NCBI GenBank assembly: GCA_016932415.1
Contig: JAFGCX010000018.1
Location: 86,682-150,681 of the forward strand
DNA from: Candidatus Krumholzibacteriota bacterium
GTDB taxonomy: Bacteria; Krumholzibacteriota; Krumholzibacteriia; Krumholzibacteriales; Krumholzibacteriaceae
DNA length: 64,000 nt
Direction: 5' to 3'
A program made the translations under genes and the position numbers. Positions 42,445-52,092 of this stretch are shown here, one piece after another. Every line of letters starts with the position of its first letter. Positions within the stretch are counted from its first letter, which is position 1. Under the pieces are notes generated by a model that did no database searches, had not been told where the DNA came from, and saw only the letters and a program-made list of their open reading frames with translations.

Positions 42445-44694
42445 ATGCGCGTACATACTCGTATTCTCGCCGGATTATTCCTTCTCGCGGCGATTCTTGC
42501 CTTTCACACTCCGATCGATGGGAGGGAATCGCCTGTTCTGAAGCCTGATAAAGGCGGCGGTGGCGCGATAGACAGGGTATTCGTCCTCGACGGAACCGGT
42601 ATCCATAACGCGGGAAACCTTCAGGTACACACTGGAAACTGGGGGATCTTCGGTTCATATCCGGGTTCTTCATTTCCGACAAGCGAATTCCCATCGGCCC
42701 AGTGGCCGGCAAACAGCGGGGTCGAATATCTCTATATAGGAGGGTTGTGGGTCGGCGCCAGGGTAAACGGCATGCCGGCCGTTTCCACATCAGCTTACGA
42801 GATGGAATTCAGGCCGACGGCAGATCCGATAGACAGGATCTACAGCAGCTTTGAAAACGCGCCGGGCGGTAGCAGGCTTCCATCACCCGGGGCTGATGAT
42901 GATATGGATGGAATGATCGACGAGGACTGGCTGGACGGCCATGATAACGACCTTGACGGGATGATCGACGAGGACTACGCCGCCATATCGAGACAGATGT
43001 TCAGCAGCTGGTGCACCGATGACCAGCCGGAAGCAACGGCAAATTACCCAGAACATACTCCACTGCATGTCATGCTTCGGCAGGAAAGCTATCAGTGGGA
43101 GGATGAGGAATTTTACGATTTCGTAGGATTCAAATATACGATAACCAATATCGGGAATGTTCCCCTTGAGGATCTTTATCTCGGATTACTTATAGACGGC
43201 GATGCCGGTCCCCGGAGCTGGAGCAATTTCTGGGCTGATGACGCCAGCGGCAGATGGACGGGTACGCTTTGCTCCGAAATAGGTCCGGCCTTTGTCGACC
43301 TGGCGTATATATATGACGTCGATGGCGACGGGGGGCTGACCACGGGTTATCTTGGCGCGATGATCCTGGGACATACCACCGACCCTCTCGGGATCAAGGC
43401 CCCGGCGAAAGCCGGAATGACCTCGTTTCATATCTTCAGCGGAGATCAGCCGTTTGAAAACGGTGGAGATCCGACCAACGATTTTGAGCGTTACGAGCTG
43501 ATGTCGAAAAACAGTTATGACCCTGACGTCTCAATCCCATCGGACTACCGGATGCTTCTCAGTACGGGTGGATTCGGGATTCTGCTTCCAGGGGAATCAC
43601 TGGTACTTTACGTGGCTCTCGTGGCGGGAGAAGGTCTTGACGGCATGCTGGATAACGCGGCAAAGGCTCAGGCCCTCTTCAACGGACAATGGATCGATCT
43701 TGATCGCGATCCGGTAACCGGGTCTGACAGACGGGAGACTCCCGTGCGTGGCCCGGCGACAGGGGTTGTCATAGATCCCTGCCGGGCTGGACTTAGCGAA
43801 CCGGTGAACGTGCCGTACGGCCAGATCCTCTGGATAAACGCTGATTGCGAACAGGAGGAAGGATTCAAGTCGTTCTGCGCATATAGCGAAGCTGACAGCC
43901 TCATCTTCCGCACAGGCGTGGCCGGCAGGGAGACTCAGATCCACTGGCTCTTATCGATGCCGCAGCCGACGCTGAACCTTCTCGACATCCGTCCCTGTTC
44001 ATGTCCCAATCCGTTTAACGTGAAGCTCTTCGGGGAATCTAAGGGCAGGGGCAAGAGAAAGGGAGGGATGCTTCCCGTGGCGATCCTCGGAAGCGAAGAG
44101 TTCGACGTACACCTGATCGATCCAGCCTCGCTGAAACTTGAAGGGGTCAGCCCCGTGTACAGGAAGAAGTGCAGTTTCGAGGATGTCTCACGGCCGGTCA
44201 TTGGATGGATGCCATGCGAGTGCACGACGGAAGGGGCCGATGGATATCTTGATATGATCCTTCATTTCAGGGATCTTGAGATCGCCGATGCCATTGCCGT
44301 CGATGGTATCCCGAATGCCGGCGAAGAGAAGGTGCTTACGCTGACAGGCATGCTTTTCGACGGGACTCCTTTCGAGGCGTCTGATTGCGTCAAGTTCGTC
44401 GGACGACGCCTGAAACCCGGCGGGTTGATCGACGAAATCATCCTCAGGCCGGCCCTGCCGAACCCGTTCAACCCGGTGACCAGGATCTCGTTCTACCTTC
44501 CCGAAAAACAGAATATCCGCCTTGAGATCTTCGACGTCTCCGGACGCCTGGTGATGACACTGGCCGATGGGCCATATCCGCGGGGAGAATCGGCGATCGA
44601 ATGGAAAGCCTCGGGATTGAGCAGCGGGATATATTTTTACAGGCTGAAGGCCGGTGATTATGTCGAGACGAAAAAAGTAGTGCTTATGAGATAA
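42445..44694 (+). CDS. Secreted protein with aspartate-rich repeats and C-terminal sorting module
   Basis: 749 residues from ATG 42445 (6 nt after AAAGGAGG; ATG 42442 is equivalent). Signal peptide about 1-25. Two aspartate repeats at about 150-180 (DDDMDGMIDEDW, DNDLDGMIDEDY) have the D-x-D-x-D-G spacing of EF-hand/thrombospondin-type-3 calcium loops. A long beta-rich region follows that I do not recognise. A Cys-containing block (about 510-660; PCSCPNPFNVKLFGESKG, GMLPVAILGSEEFD, DASSLKLEG-like) precedes the sorting module (LPNPFNPVTRISFYL, SSGIYFYRL, ending KKVVLMR). The PVAILG...DPASLKLEGV wording is common in secreted FCB proteins. The function is unknown; calcium binding is inferred. 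Confidence 0.8.
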   Translation: MRVHTRILAGLFLLAAILAFHTPIDGRESPVLKPDKGGGGAIDRVFVLDGTGIHNAGNLQVHTGNWGIFGSYPGSSFPTSEFPSAQWPANSGVEYLYIGGLWVGARVNGMPAVSTSAYEMEFRPTADPIDRIYSSFENAPGGSRLPSPGADDDMDGMIDEDWLDGHDNDLDGMIDEDYAAISRQMFSSWCTDDQPEATANYPEHTPLHVMLRQESYQWEDEEFYDFVGFKYTITNIGNVPLEDLYLGLLIDGDAGPRSWSNFWADDASGRWTGTLCSEIGPAFVDLAYIYDVDGDGGLTTGYLGAMILGHTTDPLGIKAPAKAGMTSFHIFSGDQPFENGGDPTNDFERYELMSKNSYDPDVSIPSDYRMLLSTGGFGILLPGESLVLYVALVAGEGLDGMLDNAAKAQALFNGQWIDLDRDPVTGSDRRETPVRGPATGVVIDPCRAGLSEPVNVPYGQILWINADCEQEEGFKSFCAYSEADSLIFRTGVAGRETQIHWLLSMPQPTLNLLDIRPCSCPNPFNVKLFGESKGRGKRKGGMLPVAILGSEEFDVHLIDPASLKLEGVSPVYRKKCSFEDVSRPVIGWMPCECTTEGADGYLDMILHFRDLEIADAIAVDGIPNAGEEKVLTLTGMLFDGTPFEASDCVKFVGRRLKPGGLIDEIILRPALPNPFNPVTRISFYLPEKQNIRLEIFDVSGRLVMTLADGPYPRGESAIEWKASGLSSGIYFYRLKAGDYVETKKVVLMR

Positions 44695-44745
44695 TCAGAT
44701 TCACCTGTTGATTGCGGTACTGTAAGGCGTGATCAACTCTAAACG

Positions 44746-44785
44746 GAACGGTTCCCGTTCTCAAAAAACGGGGACCGTTCTGTTA
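44746..44785. terminator. Terminator between converging exported-protein genes
   Basis: GAACGGTTCCCGTT (44746-44759) pairs with AACGGGGACCGTTC (44767-44780) through 13 Watson-Crick pairs and one T-G wobble, with a 7-nt loop. It is nearly symmetric and could serve the converging genes on both sides. Confidence 0.65.
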
Positions 44786-44819
44786 TCATCTCCGCGTTAT
44801 CACAAAATCGGGATCGATA

Positions 44820-46922
44820 TCATCTCAAAAGGAGCATCTTTCTTACGACGGAGTCGCTGCCCTCTTCAAGCCGGTAGAAATATATGCCGCTGGAGACTTT
44901 TTCCCCATCCCCGTTCGTTCCGTTCCAGTCGACCTGGTAAAGGATCCCCGGCTGGTGGACCCTGTCGACCAGGGTGCTTATCAGCCGGCCGGAGGGGGAG
45001 AATATCCGCAGAGTGGCTCTGCCCTCCCTGGCGAGGCTGTATCTTATCGTCGTCGCGGGGTTGAAGGGGTTGGGATAGTTCTGGTAAAGATCGAGAGCGG
45101 CGGGGATCTCCCCGTTCGATCCCGTGACTATATCGACGCTTCCGTTGACGGGAAGTGCGCATGGCTCTCCTTCGTTGAACAGTATATTGCTTATGTCAAG
45201 CGATGAAGAAGTCCCTTCGCTTCCCGGTATCCCGACGAGATTTAATATGAAAAAGGGCAACGTACCCTCGAGAGGAACGCTTCCCGCCGCTACAACGATA
45301 ACTTCCCCCGGAGTCGAGGTATTGATGACGGGGGCGCCCCATCCTTCAGACATCGTTCCAATGCTGGTGACGCTTTCCACTTCGACTCGCATCGGGTTGA
45401 AACTGAGGATCATCTCGTACCCGAATATCCCCATCCCCGTGACGTCACGGTCGGGCGATACGGGTATCGCCGTAGGGAAAACGGTATGAACGGTAAAATC
45501 CTCCACGACGACATAAAGACCGCAGACAGTTATTACCCCGGTCGTATCTGTCGCTCCTATATCGTCAGTCACGAAGACGCGGGTAGTTCCGGCCGACAGG
45601 CCGGTAAAGGTTCCGGAAGGGTCGATCTCAGCGACGGCAGGATCGATCACGCCCCAGTCGAGAGGGGGGGTGACTGTTCCTGTGGTATAGAACTCGAGTA
45701 TATCCCCGGCGACTATATTTCCCCCGTCGGGATATACCGTTATAACGGGAAGTGTGGTGATATAGACGGAGCCGTTTTCATGGACGGGAGGATATATCTC
45801 GTTGAACATCCCGTTCGACAGGGTCAGCGGCGTACTTCCCGAATACGAGACGTACGCCGCCGTGAATTCTATGTATATAAGCACTCCGGGGCCCGCAAGG
45901 CTCGTGACGCCGGCCATCGACAGGGTGATCTTTCCATCGGTGAGGTTATATTCAGGAGCGGCCCAACCTGCTGCCTCGACGAGAGTGCCGGAGAGTTCGA
46001 TCCCCTTCGCCGTGAGGCGCTCGTCGTCATAGCTTATCGATAACTCCGCCGACTTGATATCATAGTCTGAAGGGTCGGTAATATAGACAGGCACAAGTAT
46101 CGTCTCGCCGGCAAGCGCCGCTTCGACACCGGCGCTCAGTTTGACCGCCCTTATGAGTATAGGACTTGTCGTAGTGTCCGATATCCCCGCGTCATCTTCG
46201 GAGTAGGCGTACACCTCTCCCGGAGATATTCCCTTAAGGTAGTTCGTTCCGGCAAAATCGCCGATCAGTCCGTCTGTCGTACCGTACGTATAGGGGGGAG
46301 TGCCTCCCGTAGTGGAGAACGGTATGCTGTCTCCCACCGCGACTTCTCCGGAGTTGGGTGAGATGCTCGTTGAAGGGAGGGCGTTGACGGTAAGAAAACC
46401 GTTCGAGAGGGTCGCCGGGGGTGAGCCCTCGTTAAAGACGAATCTGTCCAGGTAGAGATTCGTATTACTTGTTCCCGGTCCGAGAAGGAATCTTATGACA
46501 ACCAGAGTGCCTTCTCCGGCGAGAGGAAGTGTCCCGGCGGCGGCAATATCGATCCCCCCCGGCTGTATATTGATCGTCGGGCTGCCCCACGACTCTGTCA
46601 GTGTCCCCGTGACGACGACTTCAGTGGCCGACGCGCTCGATGCGTACCATGTGACAGTCGATTCGTATGAATAGACTCCTTCGCCGGTAATATCTTCAGT
46701 CGTTATCGCTATCGTCACGATATCTCCGACGCTCCCTGTTGCTTCGGTGACATCAACCGCGATCGCCGATACCGAAGCGGGCCAGATCCCGAGGAGCAGC
46801 CCCGCGCAGATGGCCACCCGGATAATGGCAGTCATCGGCGGCAGGGCTATCTTCCAGTGCTCCCGGGGCAGCGAGCCGCTCGCCTTTTTCATCTTCTTTC
46901 TTTTCAGATCCGTAGCCAGCAT
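44820..46922 (-). CDS. Secreted protein with about three cohesin domains and C-terminal sorting module
   Basis: 700 residues from ATG 46922 (AAAGGAG 6 nt upstream). The basic N-region is long, followed by a hydrophobic signal core (about 32-53). Three cohesin-type beta domains are seen: the first starts IAVDVTEATGSVGDIVTIAI and ends NGFLTVN; the second has LIRAVKLSAGVEAALAGETI...SYDDERLTAKGI; the third has YEMILSFNPMRVEVESV. Ig/BIG-like linkers lie between (VYPDGGNIVAGDILEFYTTG, SGTFTGLSAGTTRVFV). The end is a sorting module (YPNPFNPATTIRYSL, SSGIYFYRL, RKMLLLR). Cohesins bind dockerins. The gene immediately upstream encodes a dockerin, 46 nt away and co-transcribed, so a physical complex on the cell surface is a reasonable inference. 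Confidence 0.82.
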   Translation of the reverse strand: MLATDLKRKKMKKASGSLPREHWKIALPPMTAIIRVAICAGLLLGIWPASVSAIAVDVTEATGSVGDIVTIAITTEDITGEGVYSYESTVTWYASSASATEVVVTGTLTESWGSPTINIQPGGIDIAAAGTLPLAGEGTLVVIRFLLGPGTSNTNLYLDRFVFNEGSPPATLSNGFLTVNALPSTSISPNSGEVAVGDSIPFSTTGGTPPYTYGTTDGLIGDFAGTNYLKGISPGEVYAYSEDDAGISDTTTSPILIRAVKLSAGVEAALAGETILVPVYITDPSDYDIKSAELSISYDDERLTAKGIELSGTLVEAAGWAAPEYNLTDGKITLSMAGVTSLAGPGVLIYIEFTAAYVSYSGSTPLTLSNGMFNEIYPPVHENGSVYITTLPVITVYPDGGNIVAGDILEFYTTGTVTPPLDWGVIDPAVAEIDPSGTFTGLSAGTTRVFVTDDIGATDTTGVITVCGLYVVVEDFTVHTVFPTAIPVSPDRDVTGMGIFGYEMILSFNPMRVEVESVTSIGTMSEGWGAPVINTSTPGEVIVVAAGSVPLEGTLPFFILNLVGIPGSEGTSSSLDISNILFNEGEPCALPVNGSVDIVTGSNGEIPAALDLYQNYPNPFNPATTIRYSLAREGRATLRIFSPSGRLISTLVDRVHQPGILYQVDWNGTNGDGEKVSSGIYFYRLEEGSDSVVRKMLLLR

Positions 46923-46968
46923 GACGTTCTCCTTTCCAGCTGGTTCGATCGTGGAGCCAGCCATCCAG

Positions 46969-49900
46969 CTACCTCATAAGTATCATTTTTTTCGAATCCC
47001 TGAAGCGGCCAGCCTCGATGGAGTAGAAATAGACTCCGCTGACCACTCTCTTTCCGTTATTATCAAGACCATCCCACGTGACGTTTATAATCCCGGGCGC
47101 CTGTTCCTCATCGACCAGCGTCCTGACAAGCCGTCCCGATACGTCGTATACCTTCAGGACGACGCGAGTCAGCGCGCCGCTTCCCGCGGGGATCGAATAC
47201 CTGATCGATGTACTCGGATTGAACGGGTTGGGGAAGTTCTGGTCGAGGCCGTATACCGATGGAAGCGAGCCGTGGTCGTTGTTCCCTGTCACTGAACCTG
47301 CCGTGTCGGTGTAATCGTCCTCGTTCAGCCTTGCAAGGGCGAAATAAACAGGCACTCCCTCTCCGGCGATCAATCGGTCACCGGCGCGAAGGGTTATCTC
47401 TACCGCCGCCTCCACTGGAAGAATGGCGGCTGAGGCGACCGCGATCCTTACTCTTCCCTTTTCTCCGGCATTCCACGCCAGGATGGCGCGGTCAGCCTGA
47501 TCGGTAAGGCGCACCTCGCTGACGCTGACCTGCTCCGGATCGAAACAGAGGATATACTCATGACCGAGCAGTTCTCCGCTCCCTGAGACATTGATCGGAA
47601 ACGTCGCCGTTCCTCCCGGGTCTATCGTGAACGAGGGCAGGCTGACTTCGAAATCTCCCCTCTCAAGGCCGGGGAATTCCTGCTCCGGCCCGGAAGCGAG
47701 AAGCTCAGGACGGGGAGCCGTTTCTATGGAATTGAAGGCGCAGGGGAAGTACGATATCAACCCGGCGACATACCTGAGGATATATGAAGCGTCGAGGGCG
47801 CTGAGGCCCGCTTCGCAGGTGACGTCGCCGATCACCTCCTGCAACGGATCGAGGGTTATCAGGAGAGCCACATGCTGCAGGACGAGGGATGCGTCGAACG
47901 CCCGGATCTCGCCGTTGAGGCTGACGTCGCCAAGAAGGTAGTTCCCCGCTCCGTCGCTGCGCCATCCGGAATAGTCGACCATATCGGTGACGTTGTCACC
48001 GAGACCGCCGGGATTATAGAAGCCGCCCGAGCCGGTATCGTCCGACGGGTCGTAAGGCCCCGTATCATCGCCCCACCAGCAGTCCTGCGCCCGGACGGTA
48101 AAACTCATCCCGGTGTTTTTGATGCCGAAATAGGTGTTGTCAAAGATATCTGAGTTCTCGACTCTTCCCTTTACCGGGTCTCCGGAGGCGCCGTTGTAGT
48201 TGATGCCGACACCGTTTTTCGAAAAGATGCAGTGATCGATCTGCGGGTTCGCGTTCGTCACGTTCAGCGCTCCGTAAGTAGTGCTGTTTGCCGCGTACCG
48301 GAAGACGCAATAATCAAAACGGACGCTGTCGTCGATAGCTTCGTTATCTATCTGGATATGATCCCACCGGCTGCCGGAGCCGTCTGTCAATGTGCTGTCG
48401 TTATTGGTATCTCCACCGTAAAAATCGTCGAGCGTCGAGGTAAAGACGATCAGGCTTTCCGGGTCGGCTTTTCCCTCGGCGACGAGGCCGCGCTGCACCG
48501 TTATCTTCGTGCTGGCGAGAGGTTTTATAACGACACCCGGTTCTATTCTGAGGATCGAGCTCAACCCGGCCGTCAGGTTCGACGTCAGTACGTACGGGAT
48601 ATTCTCCGTCTGGGCGACATTCCTTCTCTTCCAGAGAGCGTCCTGCGCCAGCGTCTCCCCGATGATCCCGAGCGCGCTGAAGCCGTTCGTGTCGTTGAAG
48701 TGATTTCCTGAAAAAGCCGGATCACTCATGAGGGACATGACGATCGGAGTCCTCTGGTTGTAATCGAAGAGGCAGGAGTCGACCGAGGGAGAACTGTCGC
48801 CGCTGATCCTGATGCCGTAATATTCGTTTTTATAGAAGTTGCAGTTCAATATCGACGGAGAGGCGGTAATGATATTTATCGCTCCCAGGTGCCCGCCGCC
48901 CCCGTAGTAGAAGTCGCAGTATTCGATCCTGTTCAGATGGTCAGTACTGACGTCATCGAACTCGATATTGTACCAGTCGGAATTATCGGGCCAGGTAAGC
49001 GATCCGTCGTTGTTCGTATCGAGCGGGTTTCCATGCTCATCGTCGAGGATCGAGGTGAAGACGATCGGCTCGCTCTCGGTTCCTATTGCCTCGAGTCCTC
49101 CCTGGACATTTATTCCCTGCGGGTAGACCGTATAGGGGTAGCGCGCTCCCATCTTGATGACGACCCCAGGTTCGATGGTGAGTTTCGCCCCGAGGTTTAT
49201 ATTCAGCTCTCCGGTGACAAGTATCCGGGTGATATTGGTAAATCCCGCGATATCCCATTTATGCACCGTAAGGTCCTGGGCGATATCCTCTCCGATAAGA
49301 CCGAGGGCGTCATACGAGTTGTTATCGAACATATTTCCCGAGAAGACCGGATTTGCCAGGACAGATTTAAGAAGCGGCAACCTGCTGGTAAGCCTGAACA
49401 GGTTGTTCGAGATCACCGGGTTCGAAGCGTTCTGTATCCTGATCCCCCATCTGTTAATCTCGAATTCATTGTTCTGGATCGTCGGCGACGCGGACTGGCA
49501 GTCTATGACGGGGCTGTACCCTCCGAACCTGAAGAGGCAGTATTCGACGATCGCTTCAGAGGGGATGGTCGTGCTGTTGAACCTTATTCCCGACCAGTCA
49601 TCCGAATCGGGGGATGTGGCTGACCCGTCGACGTTGGAGTCTCCTCCGTATGAATCGTCCATGATCGAGGTATATACGATCTGGCTGTCCGGATCGGCTT
49701 TGCCCTGCAGCCTGAGTCCGCCGTTGACATCGATTGACAGAACAGTGCTGATGTTCTTGACGACGATCCCCGGCTGCACGGTCAGGATCGTCCCCGATCC
49801 GACTGTAAGGGTGCCGAGGTGGATATAGGGGAAATATTCAGAGAACTGCGGCGGCCCGCCGACCTCGATCCTCTCGAGGGTCGCGTTCTGTGAGATGGTC

Positions 49901-51828
49901 TCGGAAAGTATGCCTACCGCGTGATACTTGTTCTGCGTGAAGGTATTGTCGACATAATCCGGGTCGGCAAGGACCGATGTGGCGAGCGGTATGTAGTCGT
50001 GGTTGAAAAAATCGTTCGCTTCGATCAGCGGAGCGGAGTTGCCATCGGTGCGGATCCCCGTCCTGTTGCTGTTGAAATAACAGTTCGTTATCGGCGGTGA
50101 AGCGCTGTTGCACCAGAGAGCTCCCTTGTAATTGTCGCTTCCATCATATCCGCCGTAAGCGATGACGCAGTGATCGAGTTTCGAGTACGCGTCGTCCGAA
50201 GTCATCGTATACCTGATATTGCGCCAGTCTCCGTGATCCGGAGTCGTAGCGGTCCCGTTCCCCTCGGTATCGGCGGGGGTTCCATGATCGTCGTCATACT
50301 GCGAAGTGAATACGATCATACTGTCGGCAGTGCCGTCGGCCTTCAGGCCTCCCTCTATCGTGATCCAGGGCCTCGTGCTTCTGAATTTAAGGACCACCCC
50401 GGGTTCTATCCTCAGTCTCGCCCCTATCGACATCGTGAGGTTGTTCTCGAGCCAGTAAGTTATATTCTCGTATCCCGCGACGGTGCGGACTTTAAGAAGG
50501 GAGTTTACTCCTACCACCTCTCCGGTGATCCCCACGGCGGTGATTGTATTGTTCGTGAATGTATTTCCGGCGAATACCGGGTCGGCCGATACCGACATCA
50601 GGACTGGCGTGAGAGAGCAGTTGTTGATATTGTTGCTCAGCACGTAAGATTGGCACGTGCCTCCAAGCTCTACTCCGAAATAAGTGTCGGATATCTCGTT
50701 GCTTATTATGAACGGATCGGCGTTGTACGCTCTCACGATCCCCTCTGTGTTGTTGCCGCCGAACTTTATCACGGAGTATGTCACGTACCCCATGCTGCCC
50801 TGCTGAAAATCGATCCTTCCCCAGTCTCCCTGCGACGGCGCGGTTATCGACCCGTCGTTGTTCGTGTCGTTGGGAGTCCCGTAATTATCGTCCTTGAAAG
50901 AGGTGAAGACGATGTGGCTGTCCGGATCGGCCGTCCCGTTCATCGTCAATGTCCCCTGGACTATGATATCGGTGCCCGTTTTCGGTTTGACGACGATTCC
51001 GGGTTGGATCGAAAGGTTGCCTCCCGGTGCGACTGTGACATCGTCAAGCAGGATATAGACGAGGTTGTCGATGGGGATTGAGCCGAGAGTCGCCCCGCGC
51101 ATCGAGATGCGGTTCGACCCTGTAAGCGTTCCGCCGAGGATCCCGAGAGCGTCGAATCCGTTATCGGAGACCGATTCGAAAGCAAGGTTGTCGAATACCG
51201 GGTTGGCCGTTATCTCTATCGCCACCGGGCAATCGGTCATCGCGTTGATCGCCGTATTCCTCAGGACGGGAGCCGATACGCCTGTGCATTTGACTCCGTA
51301 ATAGGCGGCGAAGATATCGCAGTCCTCGATAGTGGGGCTGGCGTTTTCGCAGGTTATATTACCGCTCGATCCGTACCCGCCGAAATGTATCTGGCAGTAC
51401 TGCAGGATCGAACTGTCGTCGGCATTGTCAGTAAAGCGTATATACTGCCAGTCGTGATTGTCGGGTACGGTAGAGTTGCCGTCCCCGTTCGTATCGTCTC
51501 CCGGCGGAGGGACGTTATCATCCTTGATAGAGGTGAAATAGATAAGCGAATCAGGCTCGTTCTTGCCGATCGCGACGAGTCTTCCATCGCTTATCGTAAG
51601 GGAACGGCTCGAGTCGAATTTCAAAACGACTCCTGGATTTATCGTCAGGACAGCTCCACCGGTGACGGTGACCGATCCTGTGACGCGGTAGATCCTGCCG
51701 CCGAAGGTGGTCAGAGTCAAGTCGGAGCTTATCGTGCCCGAAAGCGTTTTCTGGGCCAGCGCTCCGACGGGAAGGACGATAAACACGAAAATAATCCCGA
51801 AAAGAAAGATCGATTTACAGCGATTCAT
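46969..51828 (-). CDS. Giant secreted beta-helix protein with dockerin, cohesin-like and sorting domains
   Basis: 1619 residues, signal peptide ending GALAQ. Residues about 27-1240 are six tandem modules of roughly 200 residues. Each begins with a strand like LTIEPGVVIKMG or LSIQPGIVVKPK, then IVFTS-x-x-DD-x-(Y/H)G-(D/T), DTNNDGS, W-x-x-I-x-F, and right-handed beta-helix turns (NPVISNNLF, ASPTIQNNEF). Next are a dockerin-like pair of Ca-type repeats (about 1295-1365; GDVSLNGEIRAFDASLVLQHV and GDVTCEAGLSALDASYILRYV), a cohesin-like domain (about 1400-1505) and a sorting module (FPNPFNPSTSIRYSI, ending KKMILMR). The beta-helix suggests polysaccharide or surface adhesion; no catalytic residues could be assigned. 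It is transcribed with the cohesin gene downstream. Confidence 0.85.
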   Translation of the reverse strand: MNRCKSIFLFGIIFVFIVLPVGALAQKTLSGTISSDLTLTTFGGRIYRVTGSVTVTGGAVLTINPGVVLKFDSSRSLTISDGRLVAIGKNEPDSLIYFTSIKDDNVPPPGDDTNGDGNSTVPDNHDWQYIRFTDNADDSSILQYCQIHFGGYGSSGNITCENASPTIEDCDIFAAYYGVKCTGVSAPVLRNTAINAMTDCPVAIEITANPVFDNLAFESVSDNGFDALGILGGTLTGSNRISMRGATLGSIPIDNLVYILLDDVTVAPGGNLSIQPGIVVKPKTGTDIIVQGTLTMNGTADPDSHIVFTSFKDDNYGTPNDTNNDGSITAPSQGDWGRIDFQQGSMGYVTYSVIKFGGNNTEGIVRAYNADPFIISNEISDTYFGVELGGTCQSYVLSNNINNCSLTPVLMSVSADPVFAGNTFTNNTITAVGITGEVVGVNSLLKVRTVAGYENITYWLENNLTMSIGARLRIEPGVVLKFRSTRPWITIEGGLKADGTADSMIVFTSQYDDDHGTPADTEGNGTATTPDHGDWRNIRYTMTSDDAYSKLDHCVIAYGGYDGSDNYKGALWCNSASPPITNCYFNSNRTGIRTDGNSAPLIEANDFFNHDYIPLATSVLADPDYVDNTFTQNKYHAVGILSETISQNATLERIEVGGPPQFSEYFPYIHLGTLTVGSGTILTVQPGIVVKNISTVLSIDVNGGLRLQGKADPDSQIVYTSIMDDSYGGDSNVDGSATSPDSDDWSGIRFNSTTIPSEAIVEYCLFRFGGYSPVIDCQSASPTIQNNEFEINRWGIRIQNASNPVISNNLFRLTSRLPLLKSVLANPVFSGNMFDNNSYDALGLIGEDIAQDLTVHKWDIAGFTNITRILVTGELNINLGAKLTIEPGVVIKMGARYPYTVYPQGINVQGGLEAIGTESEPIVFTSILDDEHGNPLDTNNDGSLTWPDNSDWYNIEFDDVSTDHLNRIEYCDFYYGGGGHLGAINIITASPSILNCNFYKNEYYGIRISGDSSPSVDSCLFDYNQRTPIVMSLMSDPAFSGNHFNDTNGFSALGIIGETLAQDALWKRRNVAQTENIPYVLTSNLTAGLSSILRIEPGVVIKPLASTKITVQRGLVAEGKADPESLIVFTSTLDDFYGGDTNNDSTLTDGSGSRWDHIQIDNEAIDDSVRFDYCVFRYAANSTTYGALNVTNANPQIDHCIFSKNGVGINYNGASGDPVKGRVENSDIFDNTYFGIKNTGMSFTVRAQDCWWGDDTGPYDPSDDTGSGGFYNPGGLGDNVTDMVDYSGWRSDGAGNYLLGDVSLNGEIRAFDASLVLQHVALLITLDPLQEVIGDVTCEAGLSALDASYILRYVAGLISYFPCAFNSIETAPRPELLASGPEQEFPGLERGDFEVSLPSFTIDPGGTATFPINVSGSGELLGHEYILCFDPEQVSVSEVRLTDQADRAILAWNAGEKGRVRIAVASAAILPVEAAVEITLRAGDRLIAGEGVPVYFALARLNEDDYTDTAGSVTGNNDHGSLPSVYGLDQNFPNPFNPSTSIRYSIPAGSGALTRVVLKVYDVSGRLVRTLVDEEQAPGIINVTWDGLDNNGKRVVSGVYFYSIEAGRFRDSKKMILMR

Positions 51829-52092
51829 CTTGTGCCCCCCGTTATGAGTGACTGTAAAAAATGATTTATTGGCGCGTAACGGATGCCTGTCTTGAAGGCC
51901 TCCGTATACCTGTTAGACTGGATCGATCTGATTTCGACACACATCGATCAAAAAAATCTGTCAATTGATACCCCTTGCTGCTAGAATCACGATCACCCCC
52001 CGCCAGGGCCGTCGGACAGGAGAAACCTGTTTATGTCAGCCCGGGTGATTAAAGGGGCGGATCGGGAATGTATTGATAAGGAGGGATCATCC

